64,000 nt of DNA, taken from the NCBI RefSeq assembly GCF_016881065.1, contig NZ_WXYN01000004.1:1-64000 (forward strand). Reading direction: 5' to 3'. Of this stretch, positions 28,530 through 35,867 are shown piece by piece. The DNA is from Planococcus soli (GTDB taxonomy: Bacteria > Bacillota > Bacilli > Bacillales_A > Planococcaceae). The position numbers were made by a program, and so were the translations under genes. The notes under the pieces were generated by a model that did not search any database, was not told where the DNA came from, and saw only the letters and a list, made by a program, of their open reading frames with translations. Position 1 is the first letter of the stretch; each line of letters opens with the position of its first letter.

Positions 28530-29756
28530 TTAGTTGATTGGTGTTTCGTGCAATTGGTGTGGAACGGTTTGGGTGCGTGTTTCTTTGTTTTCCAGGTGAC
28601 GGCTCCATGCGCTCAGTAAGACAGCGCCGAAAACCATGATGGCGCCAATCCACGATGTATGGATGAGGCCGATCGAGTCAGCCACTAAACCTCCCAGAAA
28701 CGCGCCAATGGCAATGCCGGCATTAAACGCAGAGATGTTGATGGCTGATGCCACATCCACTGCACTCGGTACATAGCGCTCCGCAAGCATCACTGCGTAA
28801 ACCTGCAGTCCCGGAACATTCATGAAAGCGAAAAGGCCCATAATGATGATGGTGATGAGGCCAGCGATTTTGAACGGCGCGGTAAAAGCCAGGACAAGCA
28901 AAATGACTGATTGGATCAGGAACATATAGAACAAGGCTTTGATTGGATTCTGGTTGGCAAGCTTGCCGCCAACCGTATTGCCGATGGCGATGGCAATGCC
29001 GTAAATTACCAGAATGAGCGTGACCGTTCCTGCCTCAAATCCGCTTACTTCCTGCAGCAATGGGGACAGGTAAGTGAATACCACGAACGTGCCGCCGTAA
29101 CCAAGGGCTGTAATGGCAAAAACCAGCAGCAACCGGCCGTTTGTCACCAATTTTACTTGGTCGCGGAAAGAAGTGCGGACAGCTTTTTTCAGGTCGGACG
29201 GAATCCAGACACTGTTTCCGATAAACGCGATAATCCCGATGACGACGATGGCCATAAATGCTGAGCGCCAGCCAAACTGCTGACCCAGGAATGTACCGAA
29301 AGGAACGCCTGTGACCGTAGCGACAGTCAATCCGGTGAACATGATCGCAATGGCACTGGCCCGTTTGTTTTCAGGAACCAAGTCAGCGGCAATGGTAGCC
29401 CCGATAGCCATGAATACCCCGTGGGCAAGAGCTGAAACCACTCGCGCTATTAGCAGCACTCCGACCGTCGTGGCGGTTGCGGCAAGCAAGTTGCCAAGTA
29501 TGAATATCACCATGATCCACAGCAGCAGGGATTTCCGTGACATATTGGCTGTCAGTGACGTCAGGACAGGCGCACCGAACATGACGCCTAACGCATAAAG
29601 TGAAACCGTCAAGCCGGCTGTTGTAACGCTGATGGTCAAATCCTCTGCAATCATCGGCAGCAGGCCAACGCTGATGAATTCGGTCGTGCCGATGGCAAAC
29701 GCGCTGAGTGCCAGTGCCAACAAGGCTAAGGTGCTTCTTTTTTTATTAATAGACAT
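28530..29756 (-). CDS. ytbD: MFS efflux transporter, YtbD-type
   Basis: This 408-residue transporter of the DHA1/AraJ group has 12 predicted helices. The opening LALSAFAIGTTEFISVGLLPMIAEDL and the loop AHGVFMAIGATIAADLVPENKRASAIAIMFTG are typical. It probably exports a toxic metabolite or drug that also induces the operon. It is co-transcribed with the downstream reductase and divergent from an HxlR regulator, and two palindromic operators lie between them. The ATG follows GGAGGAG. Confidence 0.88.
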   Translation of the reverse strand: MSINKKRSTLALLALALSAFAIGTTEFISVGLLPMIAEDLTISVTTAGLTVSLYALGVMFGAPVLTSLTANMSRKSLLLWIMVIFILGNLLAATATTVGVLLIARVVSALAHGVFMAIGATIAADLVPENKRASAIAIMFTGLTVATVTGVPFGTFLGQQFGWRSAFMAIVVIGIIAFIGNSVWIPSDLKKAVRTSFRDQVKLVTNGRLLLVFAITALGYGGTFVVFTYLSPLLQEVSGFEAGTVTLILVIYGIAIAIGNTVGGKLANQNPIKALFYMFLIQSVILLVLAFTAPFKIAGLITIIIMGLFAFMNVPGLQVYAVMLAERYVPSAVDVASAINISAFNAGIAIGAFLGGLVADSIGLIHTSWIGAIMVFGAVLLSAWSRHLENKETRTQTVPHQLHETPIN

Positions 29757-29839
29757 ATTTTTTCTCCTCCAAATAAGTTTTCATCAATCAATTTCGGTCG
29801 ATAAATGCTAGTATGTGGTATGGAGTAAACAAAAGGAAG

Positions 29840-29860
29840 TACGCACTTTAAAGTGCTGTA
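29840..29860. promoter_or_regulatory. HxlR/YtcD-type operator 1
   Basis: TACGCACTTTAAAGTGCTGTA contains the perfect 14-base palindrome GCACTTTAAAGTGC. The flanking word AAGTACGCACTTTA (29837-29850) recurs exactly in both hxl regulatory arms near 53.5 and 53.8 kb. Confidence 0.75.
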
Positions 29861-29878
29861 GACACTTTTTAGTGCCTA
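29859..29878. promoter_or_regulatory. HxlR/YtcD-type operator 2
   Basis: TAGACACTTTTTAGTGCCTA is a second dyad directly abutting operator 1, with the same CACT/AGTG half sites. Together they probably bind two dimers of the divergent regulator. Confidence 0.7.
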
Positions 29879-29897
29879 TAAGAAAGGAAGAAGCGCA

Positions 29898-30257
29898 ATG
29901 GAGAAGAAATACAACATATCGGTAGAGGCAACTTTGGAAGTGATCGGAGGCAAATGGAAAACCGTCATTCTTTGCCATTTGATGCGCGGCAAAAAACGGA
30001 CCAGTGAACTGAAGCGGCTCATGCCGGACATCACCCAGAAAATGTTGACGCAGCAACTGCGTGAACTTGAAAGTGATGGAGTCATCAACCGCATTGTCTA
30101 CAACCAGGTCCCGCCAAAAGTGGAGTACGAACTGAGCGAATACGGCATCAGCTTGGAAGGAATCTTGAATTCCCTTTGTTCATGGGGCGACATGCACCTG
30201 ACAAAAGTGTATGGGGATAAATCTGCTGTATTGCAGGAAGGGATTTTAAACGAGTGA
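29898..30257 (+). CDS. ytcD: HxlR-family transcriptional regulator, YtcD-type
   Basis: This 119-residue winged-helix protein has the full HxlR pattern: LEVIGGKWKTVILCHLMRGKKRTSELKRLMPDITQKMLTQQLREL and the wing VYNQVPPKVEYELSEYG. Cysteines occur near the N-terminal helix (ILCHL) and the C-terminal helix (SLCSWGD), so redox or electrophile sensing is possible. It lies divergent to ytbD-ytbE, with two dyads between, and probably represses that operon and itself. A close paralogue, hxlR, lies at 58.0 kb. Confidence 0.9.
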   Translation: MEKKYNISVEATLEVIGGKWKTVILCHLMRGKKRTSELKRLMPDITQKMLTQQLRELESDGVINRIVYNQVPPKVEYELSEYGISLEGILNSLCSWGDMHLTKVYGDKSAVLQEGILNE

Positions 30258-30273
30258 ATGCGTTGAAAAAACA

Positions 30274-30303
30274 TTTACAGGCAATGGGATAAAATGCTAG
30301 GAT
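30274..30303 (+). promoter_or_regulatory. Possible promoter of the T-box transcript
   Basis: TTTACA (30274-30279) and TAGGAT (30298-30303) are 18 bases apart and sit right before the leader. TTGAAA at 30263 is an alternative -35 box. Confidence 0.4.
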
Positions 30304-30309
30304 GTAAAA

Positions 30310-30597
30310 AAACAAAATGCCTTGAAGAGAAGAGTAGGTCATTCCATTCTTTCCAGAGAGTTCCGGCAGCTGAAAAGGAACAAGAACGGATGATTGAAGC
30401 AAAACTCTGAGCAGCGCATCGGAACCGATTACACGGCGATGGTGTGACAGGAGCTCCTGTTACAGAGCTAGAGTATAAGCAGGCGATCCTGCCGTACTTG
30501 ATGAGTTCGATGTGGCGACATGTCGAAACAACTGGAGTGGCACCGCGAAACCGAATCTCGCCTCCAAGACAATGGTCTTGGAGGTGGGATTTTTTTA
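30310..30597 (+). ncRNA. T-box riboswitch leader, probably serine-specific
   Basis: The leader has the T-box hallmarks in order: a stem I with the AGAGAG distal motif (30355-30360), a specifier region GAAGCAAAACTC (about 30396-30407), stems II/III, and the T-box word TGGCACCGCG (30538-30547) just before a terminator. The specifier reads AGC (Ser, 30398-30400) or, shifted one base, GCA (Ala). The antiterminator bulge UGGC would pair with a tRNA whose discriminator base is G, as in tRNA-Ser, whereas tRNA-Ala has A and would need UGGU. A third-position C is also the rule in specifiers. I therefore favour serine. Confidence 0.88.
30556..30596 (+). terminator. T-box-controlled terminator
   Basis: TCTCGCCTCCAAGAC and GTCTTGGAGGTGGGA form a 15-bp stem with G-T pairs and a 4-base loop, followed by TTTTTTTATTTT. 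Its 5' arm overlaps the 3' arm of the antiterminator. Confidence 0.88.
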
Positions 30598-30632
30598 TTT
30601 TCCAAATAAAAAGGTGAGCGGGGGAATAGAGG

Positions 30633-31871
30633 ATGGGGCATTGGAAAGCGCCACTCATTATGCTGATGGCCATTGGAATTGCGAATATTGGAGCTTGGGT
30701 TTATCTTATTGCAATAAATCTGCGGGTTTTCGAAATGGCAGGAGGATCGGTGTTGGCGGTATCCGTTCTCTACTTGATGCAGCCAGCAGCATCAGTACTC
30801 ACAAATGTATGGGGAGGAACCTTAATCGACCGGATGAACAAAAGGTCGATTTTGATCGCACTGGATATTTTACGGGCATCGTTAATCGGCTCTTTGCCTT
30901 TTGTCACTTCGCTGCCTGTTATTTACATGATTGTTTTTCTGATTGGGGTAGGAAGCTCTATCTTTCAACCGGCGTCCATGGTTTATATCACGATGCTGTT
31001 GGACCCGTCACAAAGAAAAAGATTTAATGCCTTTAGAAGCCTGATCGATTCAGGGGCTTTTTTGGTGGGACCCGCTCTAGCCGGATTGCTTTTGTTGATT
31101 GGGACACCGAGCTTAGCGCTTTATATAAATGCAGGCGCATTGCTCATTTCAGCCCTGTTGACGATGTTGCTGCCGAATCTGGGAAAAGAAGCCTCTGTTG
31201 CGGGAAATTTTTCAGTTCACTTATTGCTGAAAGACTGGCAAATCGTAAAAGATTTCAGTTTTCAAAACCTTGACGTTATGAGAGTGTATTTTATTTTCAG
31301 CACTATCCTTGTTCTTGCAGCGGCCTTGGACTCATTGGAAGCGGCCTTTTCCATAACCGTTTTAGGTTTGTCCGAACAACGGTATGGATTATTGGTCAGC
31401 TTGGCTGGACTTGGCATCATTGCCGGCTCGATCCTTGTTTCCATATGGGCTTATCAGTTTTCTGCGGCTTTCCTGATGGCAAGTGGTGCTGTGTTCACTG
31501 CTATCGGGTATTTGGTCTATGCGGGTGCGGCCGGTTTTAAAGGAGCGGCTGCCGGATTCCTGATTTTGGCGTTCTCCTTAGCTTTTGCCAACACCGGATT
31601 CCAAACCTATGTACAGGATCATATTCCGGTTGCGGTGATGGGCAGAGTCCTCAGTATTTACAGTTTGCTGGAAGCCTTAGCCGTTATCCTTCTGACGGTG
31701 TCAGCAGGAGTAGCAGCAGAATTCTTTTCTATACGGCCAGTAATCATTGGGGGATCAGTGTGCATGCTGCTGATGGGAGTTCTGGTTGTTTGTACATTGG
31801 TAAAAACGAAAAGAAATACCTTGAGCCAACCGCCGCTTCGCCAGCCGGTTTTAAACAAGGAGAACAGTTAA
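30633..31871 (+). CDS. T-box-regulated MFS transporter
   Basis: This 412-residue major facilitator has about 12 helices and resembles the MFS_3/macrolide-efflux branch: WGGTLIDRMNKRSILIALDILRAS, GVGSSIFQPASMVYITMLL, FNAFRSLIDSGAFLVGPALAG. Neither its family nor its neighbours suggest amino acid transport, but the T-box leader places it under tRNA charging control. An amino acid (serine) importer or exporter is therefore a reasonable inference. The ATG at 30633 lies about 35 bases after the terminator with GTGAGCGGGGG upstream. It stands alone between ytcD and a convergent regulator. Confidence 0.85.
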   Translation: MGHWKAPLIMLMAIGIANIGAWVYLIAINLRVFEMAGGSVLAVSVLYLMQPAASVLTNVWGGTLIDRMNKRSILIALDILRASLIGSLPFVTSLPVIYMIVFLIGVGSSIFQPASMVYITMLLDPSQRKRFNAFRSLIDSGAFLVGPALAGLLLLIGTPSLALYINAGALLISALLTMLLPNLGKEASVAGNFSVHLLLKDWQIVKDFSFQNLDVMRVYFIFSTILVLAAALDSLEAAFSITVLGLSEQRYGLLVSLAGLGIIAGSILVSIWAYQFSAAFLMASGAVFTAIGYLVYAGAAGFKGAAAGFLILAFSLAFANTGFQTYVQDHIPVAVMGRVLSIYSLLEALAVILLTVSAGVAAEFFSIRPVIIGGSVCMLLMGVLVVCTLVKTKRNTLSQPPLRQPVLNKENS

Positions 31872-31877
31872 AATAAA

Positions 31878-31912
31878 AAAAGGCCGTTCCCTTAAAACAG
31901 GAACGGCCTTTT
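31878..31912. terminator. Bidirectional terminator between MFS and RpiR genes
   Basis: AAAAGGCCGTTCC and GGAACGGCCTTTT form a perfect 13-bp stem between convergent genes. Confidence 0.88.
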
Positions 31913-31915
31913 AAG

Positions 31916-32767
31916 CTATAAACGTCTATGAGACATCGCTTCGCGCATATCCTGAAGGGCCTTTTTGCCTTCATTGCCGCGGGCGATCATCAAATTGGTG
32001 TAAAGCGCATCGATCAAACTTAATTGGCCGATTCGGGAAGACAAGGCTTCGGAACGGAAATCAGTTTCTTCTGAGACTGTGTACAGTGCAATGTCTGCAT
32101 CTTTCGATAAAGGGGACTTGGCAAAGTTGGTAACAGAGATGATCGTGACACCTTTTTCCTTCAAAACCCGCAGGACGTCAAGGACGTCAGTGGTCGTACC
32201 AGAATGGGAAATAACGATTGCCACATCGTCCGATCGAAGTTGGGACGCAGCCATCAACTGCATATGGGAGTCGAGATTCATGGAGACTTGCAGTCCGAGA
32301 CGGACAAATTTGTGGTAACCGTCCATGGCCACCATAGCAGAACCACCGTTTCCATAGAAGTCGATTTTACGGGCGGCCATCAGTTTTTCAGTTGCCTGCG
32401 CCATCGCTTCGGCATCCACAATCTGAAGAGTATCTTCTAACGTCTTAATATTGGACCGGAATACTTTTTCGGTGACAGCGCTGATGCTGTCGCCTTCTTC
32501 AATTTTTTCATGAATGTCTTTTAACGGTGCCACTACTTCTGCGGCAAGCGAAATCTTAAAGGCTTGAAATCCCTTAAAGCCGATTCGTTGGCAGAAACGG
32601 AAAACCGTCGATTCAGCCAACCCCAGTTCATCCGCGATCTGGTTGATGGTCAAATGAATAATATTCTTTGGGTCGTTTAATACATAATCGGCAATCTTTT
32701 TTTCTTTTTCACTGAAATGGCGGTAACTACCGCGTATGGCAGCCAGCGCAAATTGCTGTTCTTTCAT
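31916..32767 (-). CDS. RpiR/MurR-family regulator of gluconate genes
   Basis: This 283-residue regulator has an N-terminal HTH_6 domain (FSEKEKKIADYVLNDP, then LGLAESTVFRFCQRIGFKGFQAFK) and a C-terminal SIS sugar-phosphate domain (KIDFYGNGGSAMVAMDGYHKF, DVAIVISHSGTTTDVLDVL). It is divergent from a 6-phosphogluconate dehydrogenase and gluconokinase gene pair, so gluconate or 6-phosphogluconate is the likely effector. This is the role taken by a GntR-type regulator in B. subtilis. Confidence 0.87.
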   Translation of the reverse strand: MKEQQFALAAIRGSYRHFSEKEKKIADYVLNDPKNIIHLTINQIADELGLAESTVFRFCQRIGFKGFQAFKISLAAEVVAPLKDIHEKIEEGDSISAVTEKVFRSNIKTLEDTLQIVDAEAMAQATEKLMAARKIDFYGNGGSAMVAMDGYHKFVRLGLQVSMNLDSHMQLMAASQLRSDDVAIVISHSGTTTDVLDVLRVLKEKGVTIISVTNFAKSPLSKDADIALYTVSEETDFRSEALSSRIGQLSLIDALYTNLMIARGNEGKKALQDMREAMSHRRL

Positions 32768-32821
32768 GAACCGCGCCTCGTTTCTGTAAAAGTATTTTCA
32801 TCTATTATACAACAATATGTT

Positions 32822-32872
32822 GATTGCGGAAAAATATTTGATACAATGAGTTAATTAAAGAAAAATATTCTT
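32822..32872 (+). promoter_or_regulatory. Promoter and possible operators of the gnd-gntK operon
   Basis: TTGATT (32822-32827) and TACAAT (32844-32849) are 16 bases apart. The word GAAAAATATT occurs at 32831-32840, between the boxes, and again at 32862-32871, 31 bases later (three helical turns). These are candidate RpiR binding sites. Confidence 0.5.
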
Positions 32873-32895
32873 TTATTTTAAAGGAGGATTCCCTA

Positions 32896-33780
32896 ATGGA
32901 AATTGGAATTATTGGTTTAGGAAAAATGGGATTGAATTTGGCGCTTAACTTGGTGGACCACAACCATAAAGTTGTTGGATATGACAGCCATGCAGCAATC
33001 GAAGAGAATGGCTTCAGCCAAGTATCTTCGATTGAAGAAATGGTAAAAGAGCTGACAGCACCTCGCACGTTTTGGCTAATGGTGCCAGCGGGTGAAATTA
33101 CCGAATCGGTTATCGCACAATTGATGCCTTTGCTCGAAAAGGGAGATTCCATTATTGATGGCGGAAACTCGAACTACAAGGATACGGTACGCCGTGCAGC
33201 AACTTTAAAAGAGCAGGGCATTTACTTTTTTGATTGCGGAACAAGCGGTGGAACAGCAGGAGCGCGCCACGGAATTTGTTCGATGATCGGCGGCGATGCA
33301 GAAAAGTTCAAAACCATTGAACCTCTGTTAAAAGACATCTCTGTGGAAGATGGCTATTTGTATACGGGAGAAGCGGGAAGCGGACATTTCCTGAAAATGA
33401 TCCATAACGGAATCGAATACGGCATGATGCAGTCAATCGCAGAAGGTTTCGACATCCTGAACAAAAGCCAATTTGATTTTGACTACGAAAAAGTGGCTGA
33501 CGTTTGGAACAATGGATCGATCATCAGCTCGTATTTGATGGAAATGACGAAAAACGCATTTTCTAAAGACGCTAAACTCGATAGCATCAAAGGCGTCATG
33601 AATTCTTCAGGCGAAGGCAAATGGACTGTGGAAACAGCACTTGATTTGAATGTGCCGGCACCGGTCATTACGCTGTCACTGATGATGCGCTACCGCTCAT
33701 TGGAGGACGATACTTTTGCAGGGAAAGTTGTGGCAGCACAGCGCAATGAATTCGGCGGGCATGCGGTAGAGAAGAAATAA
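32896..33780 (+). CDS. Short-form 6-phosphogluconate dehydrogenase, decarboxylating
   Basis: This 294-residue enzyme oxidises and decarboxylates 6-phosphogluconate to ribulose-5-phosphate. It has the Rossmann start IGIIGLGKMGLNLALNL, IDGGNSNYKDTVRR, the substrate motif CGTSGGTAGARHG and the catalytic KMIHNGIEYGMMQ. At under 300 residues it belongs to the short NAD-preferring group (YqeC/GndA-like), unlike the 479-residue enzyme at 49-50 kb. It starts an operon with gluconokinase; AAGGAGG lies upstream of the ATG. Confidence 0.92.
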   Translation: MEIGIIGLGKMGLNLALNLVDHNHKVVGYDSHAAIEENGFSQVSSIEEMVKELTAPRTFWLMVPAGEITESVIAQLMPLLEKGDSIIDGGNSNYKDTVRRAATLKEQGIYFFDCGTSGGTAGARHGICSMIGGDAEKFKTIEPLLKDISVEDGYLYTGEAGSGHFLKMIHNGIEYGMMQSIAEGFDILNKSQFDFDYEKVADVWNNGSIISSYLMEMTKNAFSKDAKLDSIKGVMNSSGEGKWTVETALDLNVPAPVITLSLMMRYRSLEDDTFAGKVVAAQRNEFGGHAVEKK

Positions 33781-33789
33781 GAAGATTGA

Positions 33790-33870
33790 ACTAATATTCT
33801 TTAGCGGATAATGGCAAAGGCGTCTTCGGACTAGCCAGTTTCGTGGTAGTCTTGATCATAAGCTTCTTTA
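33790..33870 (+). pseudogene. Possible remnant of a membrane protein C-terminus
   Basis: After a TAA this spacer stays open for about 26 codons reading YSLADNGKGVFGLASFVVVL and then IISFFI, ending in TAA. It is a hydrophobic stretch like a final transmembrane helix. It has no start or ribosome binding site, and could be what remains of a gluconate permease deleted from this operon, or chance. Confidence 0.2.
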
Positions 33871-33886
33871 TCTAAATTAAACTTGA

Positions 33887-33916
33887 AGAGAAAAAGGAAG
33901 TGATTCCTTTTTCTCT
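33887..33916 (+). terminator. Intercistronic hairpin before gluconokinase
   Basis: AGAGAAAAAGGAA and TTCCTTTTTCTCT form a perfect 13-bp stem with a GTGA loop, ending in TTCTTTCTTG. It may attenuate transcription into gntK or protect the gnd message. Confidence 0.55.
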
Positions 33917-33941
33917 TTCTTGTATATAGAGGAGGGCTCCT

Positions 33942-35486
33942 ATGCCTGAGCAGTCATATTATTTGGGAGTGGATATCGGTACCACTTCGACAAAAGCGGT
34001 TTTATTCAATAAATCCGGAAAAGTAATAGAAGCCGATACCGTTTTCTACGCACTGGAGACGCCGAGCCCGCTCATCGCAGAACAGGATCCAGAGGAGATT
34101 TTCCGCGCAGTGTTGACCTCTGTCCGAAAAACAATCCGGAAAAGCGAAATTGATCTGCAGCAGCTGAAACTGGTGTCATTCAGTTCGGCGATGCATAGCC
34201 TGATTGCAGTTGACGCTTCAGGAAGCCTGCTGACGCAAAGCATCACCTGGGCTGATACGAGAAGCTCAAAACACGCCAAGCACATAAAAGAACAGCTGAA
34301 TGGCCATGAAATCTACTTGCGGACTGGTACGCCAATTCATGCGATGTCGCCACTGGCAAAATTGGTCTGGCTGAAAGATGAAAAACCGGAAGTCTGCAAG
34401 CAGGCTGCGAAGTTTATCGGCATCAAGGAATACGTCTTTCGTGAATTGTTCGGAGAATATGTAGTCGACCATTCGATTGCTTCTGCGACAGGTCTTTTCA
34501 ACCTGCAGGAGCTGGATTGGGACAAAGAAGCTTTGGCTGTGGCAGGCATTGCACCTGAGCAGTTGTCGCGGCTGGTTCCGACTACACATGAATTGACGGG
34601 AATCGTTCCGGAACATGCACTGTTTATGGGCATTCCTGAAGATGTTCCCTTTATCATCGGGGCAAGCGATGGCGTATTGGCCAATTTAGGTGTTGATGCC
34701 ATTGAACCTGGCGTTCTGGCAGTTACTATCGGCACAAGCGGCGCTATCCGCACCGTCACGGCAGAGCCGAAAACAGATCCAAAAGGCCGGACGTTCTGCT
34801 ACGCGCTGACCGAGAATCATTGGGTGGTCGGCGGACCGGTTAACAATGGCGGCATCGTCCTGCGCTGGCTGCGGGATGAGTTTGCTTCATCTGAAGTGGA
34901 AACCGCGAAACGCCTCGGCATCGATTCGTATGATGTGCTGACGAAAATCGCTGAGACAGTCAACCCCGGTGCGGACGGCTTGCTGTTCCATCCCTATTTG
35001 ACAGGGGAGCGGGCGCCGCTATGGGATGCCAATGCACGCGGGTCGTTTTTCGGACTCAGCATCCATCATAAAAAGCAGCACATTATCCGTTCTGTGCTGG
35101 AAGGCATCGTCTATAATTTGTATACTGTGCTTTTGGCGGTCGAAGAACTGGCCGGTGAACCGGTGCGCATTCAGGCGTCAGGGGGCTTTGCCCGTTCGGA
35201 AATGTGGCGCCAGCTGCTGGCGGACGTTTTCGGCAAGCCAGTGATTGTTCCAGAGAGCTTTGAAAGCTCCTGCCTTGGCGCTGTCGTTTTAGGCATGTAC
35301 GCCACGGGGGAGATCGAGGATTTCAGCATCGTCTCCGAAATGATCGGCCAGACGCATACGCATGAACCCGACGAAGCAGCGGCCGGCGTCTACCGGGAAC
35401 TGCTGCCCATCTATATCCGGTTATCACGCCTGCTGACAGAAGAATACGAAAGCATTTCAGACTTCCAACGGAAGCATTTGGAGTGA
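33942..35486 (+). CDS. gntK: Gluconokinase (FGGY family)
   Basis: This 514-residue kinase phosphorylates gluconate to 6-phosphogluconate, the substrate of the preceding gene. It shows the FGGY N-terminal phosphate loop LGVDIGTTSTKAVLF, TWADTRSS near residue 105, GASDGVLANLGVDA, and the C-terminal signature region ASGGFARSEMWRQLLADVFGKPV. GGAGGG lies upstream of the ATG. No gluconate permease gene is nearby, which is unusual for a gnt operon. Other FGGY kinases (xylulokinase) are alternatives, but context favours gluconate. Confidence 0.9.
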   Translation: MPEQSYYLGVDIGTTSTKAVLFNKSGKVIEADTVFYALETPSPLIAEQDPEEIFRAVLTSVRKTIRKSEIDLQQLKLVSFSSAMHSLIAVDASGSLLTQSITWADTRSSKHAKHIKEQLNGHEIYLRTGTPIHAMSPLAKLVWLKDEKPEVCKQAAKFIGIKEYVFRELFGEYVVDHSIASATGLFNLQELDWDKEALAVAGIAPEQLSRLVPTTHELTGIVPEHALFMGIPEDVPFIIGASDGVLANLGVDAIEPGVLAVTIGTSGAIRTVTAEPKTDPKGRTFCYALTENHWVVGGPVNNGGIVLRWLRDEFASSEVETAKRLGIDSYDVLTKIAETVNPGADGLLFHPYLTGERAPLWDANARGSFFGLSIHHKKQHIIRSVLEGIVYNLYTVLLAVEELAGEPVRIQASGGFARSEMWRQLLADVFGKPVIVPESFESSCLGAVVLGMYATGEIEDFSIVSEMIGQTHTHEPDEAAAGVYRELLPIYIRLSRLLTEEYESISDFQRKHLE

Positions 35487-35597
35487 CACGCGACACCCTG
35501 GACCAGAAAGCTGATCCAGGGTGTTTTTAGGTTGATTTCTTGGAAATACTTTCTTTATTTATTCGAATAAAATCTGCTGGGTGGTCGTGGCTTGTTT

Positions 35598-35700
35598 TAT
35601 GCACGCTTGGCTGGAACTTATGCACGTTCGATTTGAAATATGCACGTTCAGCAAAAGATATGCACGCTTAAAATAAAATATGCACGTACGGCAGAAATTT
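35598..35700. repeat. Array of five 20-bp TATGCACG repeats
   Basis: TATGCACG begins at 35598, 35619, 35639, 35659 and 35679, so the period is 21, 20, 20 and 20 bases. Units share TATGCACG followed by TTC, CTT or TAC and then a variable purine-rich half. The spacing is close to two helical turns. No genes are inside, and units are too short and unspaced for CRISPR. Confidence 0.85.
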
Positions 35701-35789
35701 TCGTAAAAATAAACCAAACAATCAGAAAACGGATGAAAAATATCTATAATTTTCCAATAGCTCATGATACGATAAAGAGAAACTTCAAT

Positions 35790-35832
35790 CAGTGGGGGCA
35801 TCCCACTAACCGCTAAAGCGGGATAAAAGCAG
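35790..35832 (+). other. Two small adjacent hairpins before a flavoprotein gene
   Basis: AGTGGG(GGCAT)CCCACT and CCGCT(AAA)GCGG follow each other two bases apart in the 5' leader of the next gene. They could be an RNA regulatory element. No T-run follows and I do not recognise a known riboswitch. Confidence 0.35.
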
Positions 35833-35867
35833 TTATAGAATCATTCAACATCAAGGGGGATGTACGG

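Noticed and set aside
30399-30401. Alanine (GCA) specifier for the T-box
   Set aside because: The antiterminator has UGGC, which fits a G discriminator; tRNA-Ala carries A. Kept only as the alternative to serine.
35598-35700. CRISPR array
   Set aside because: The repeat core is only 8-11 bases with a 20-base period, no 30-base spacers and no cas genes in the window.
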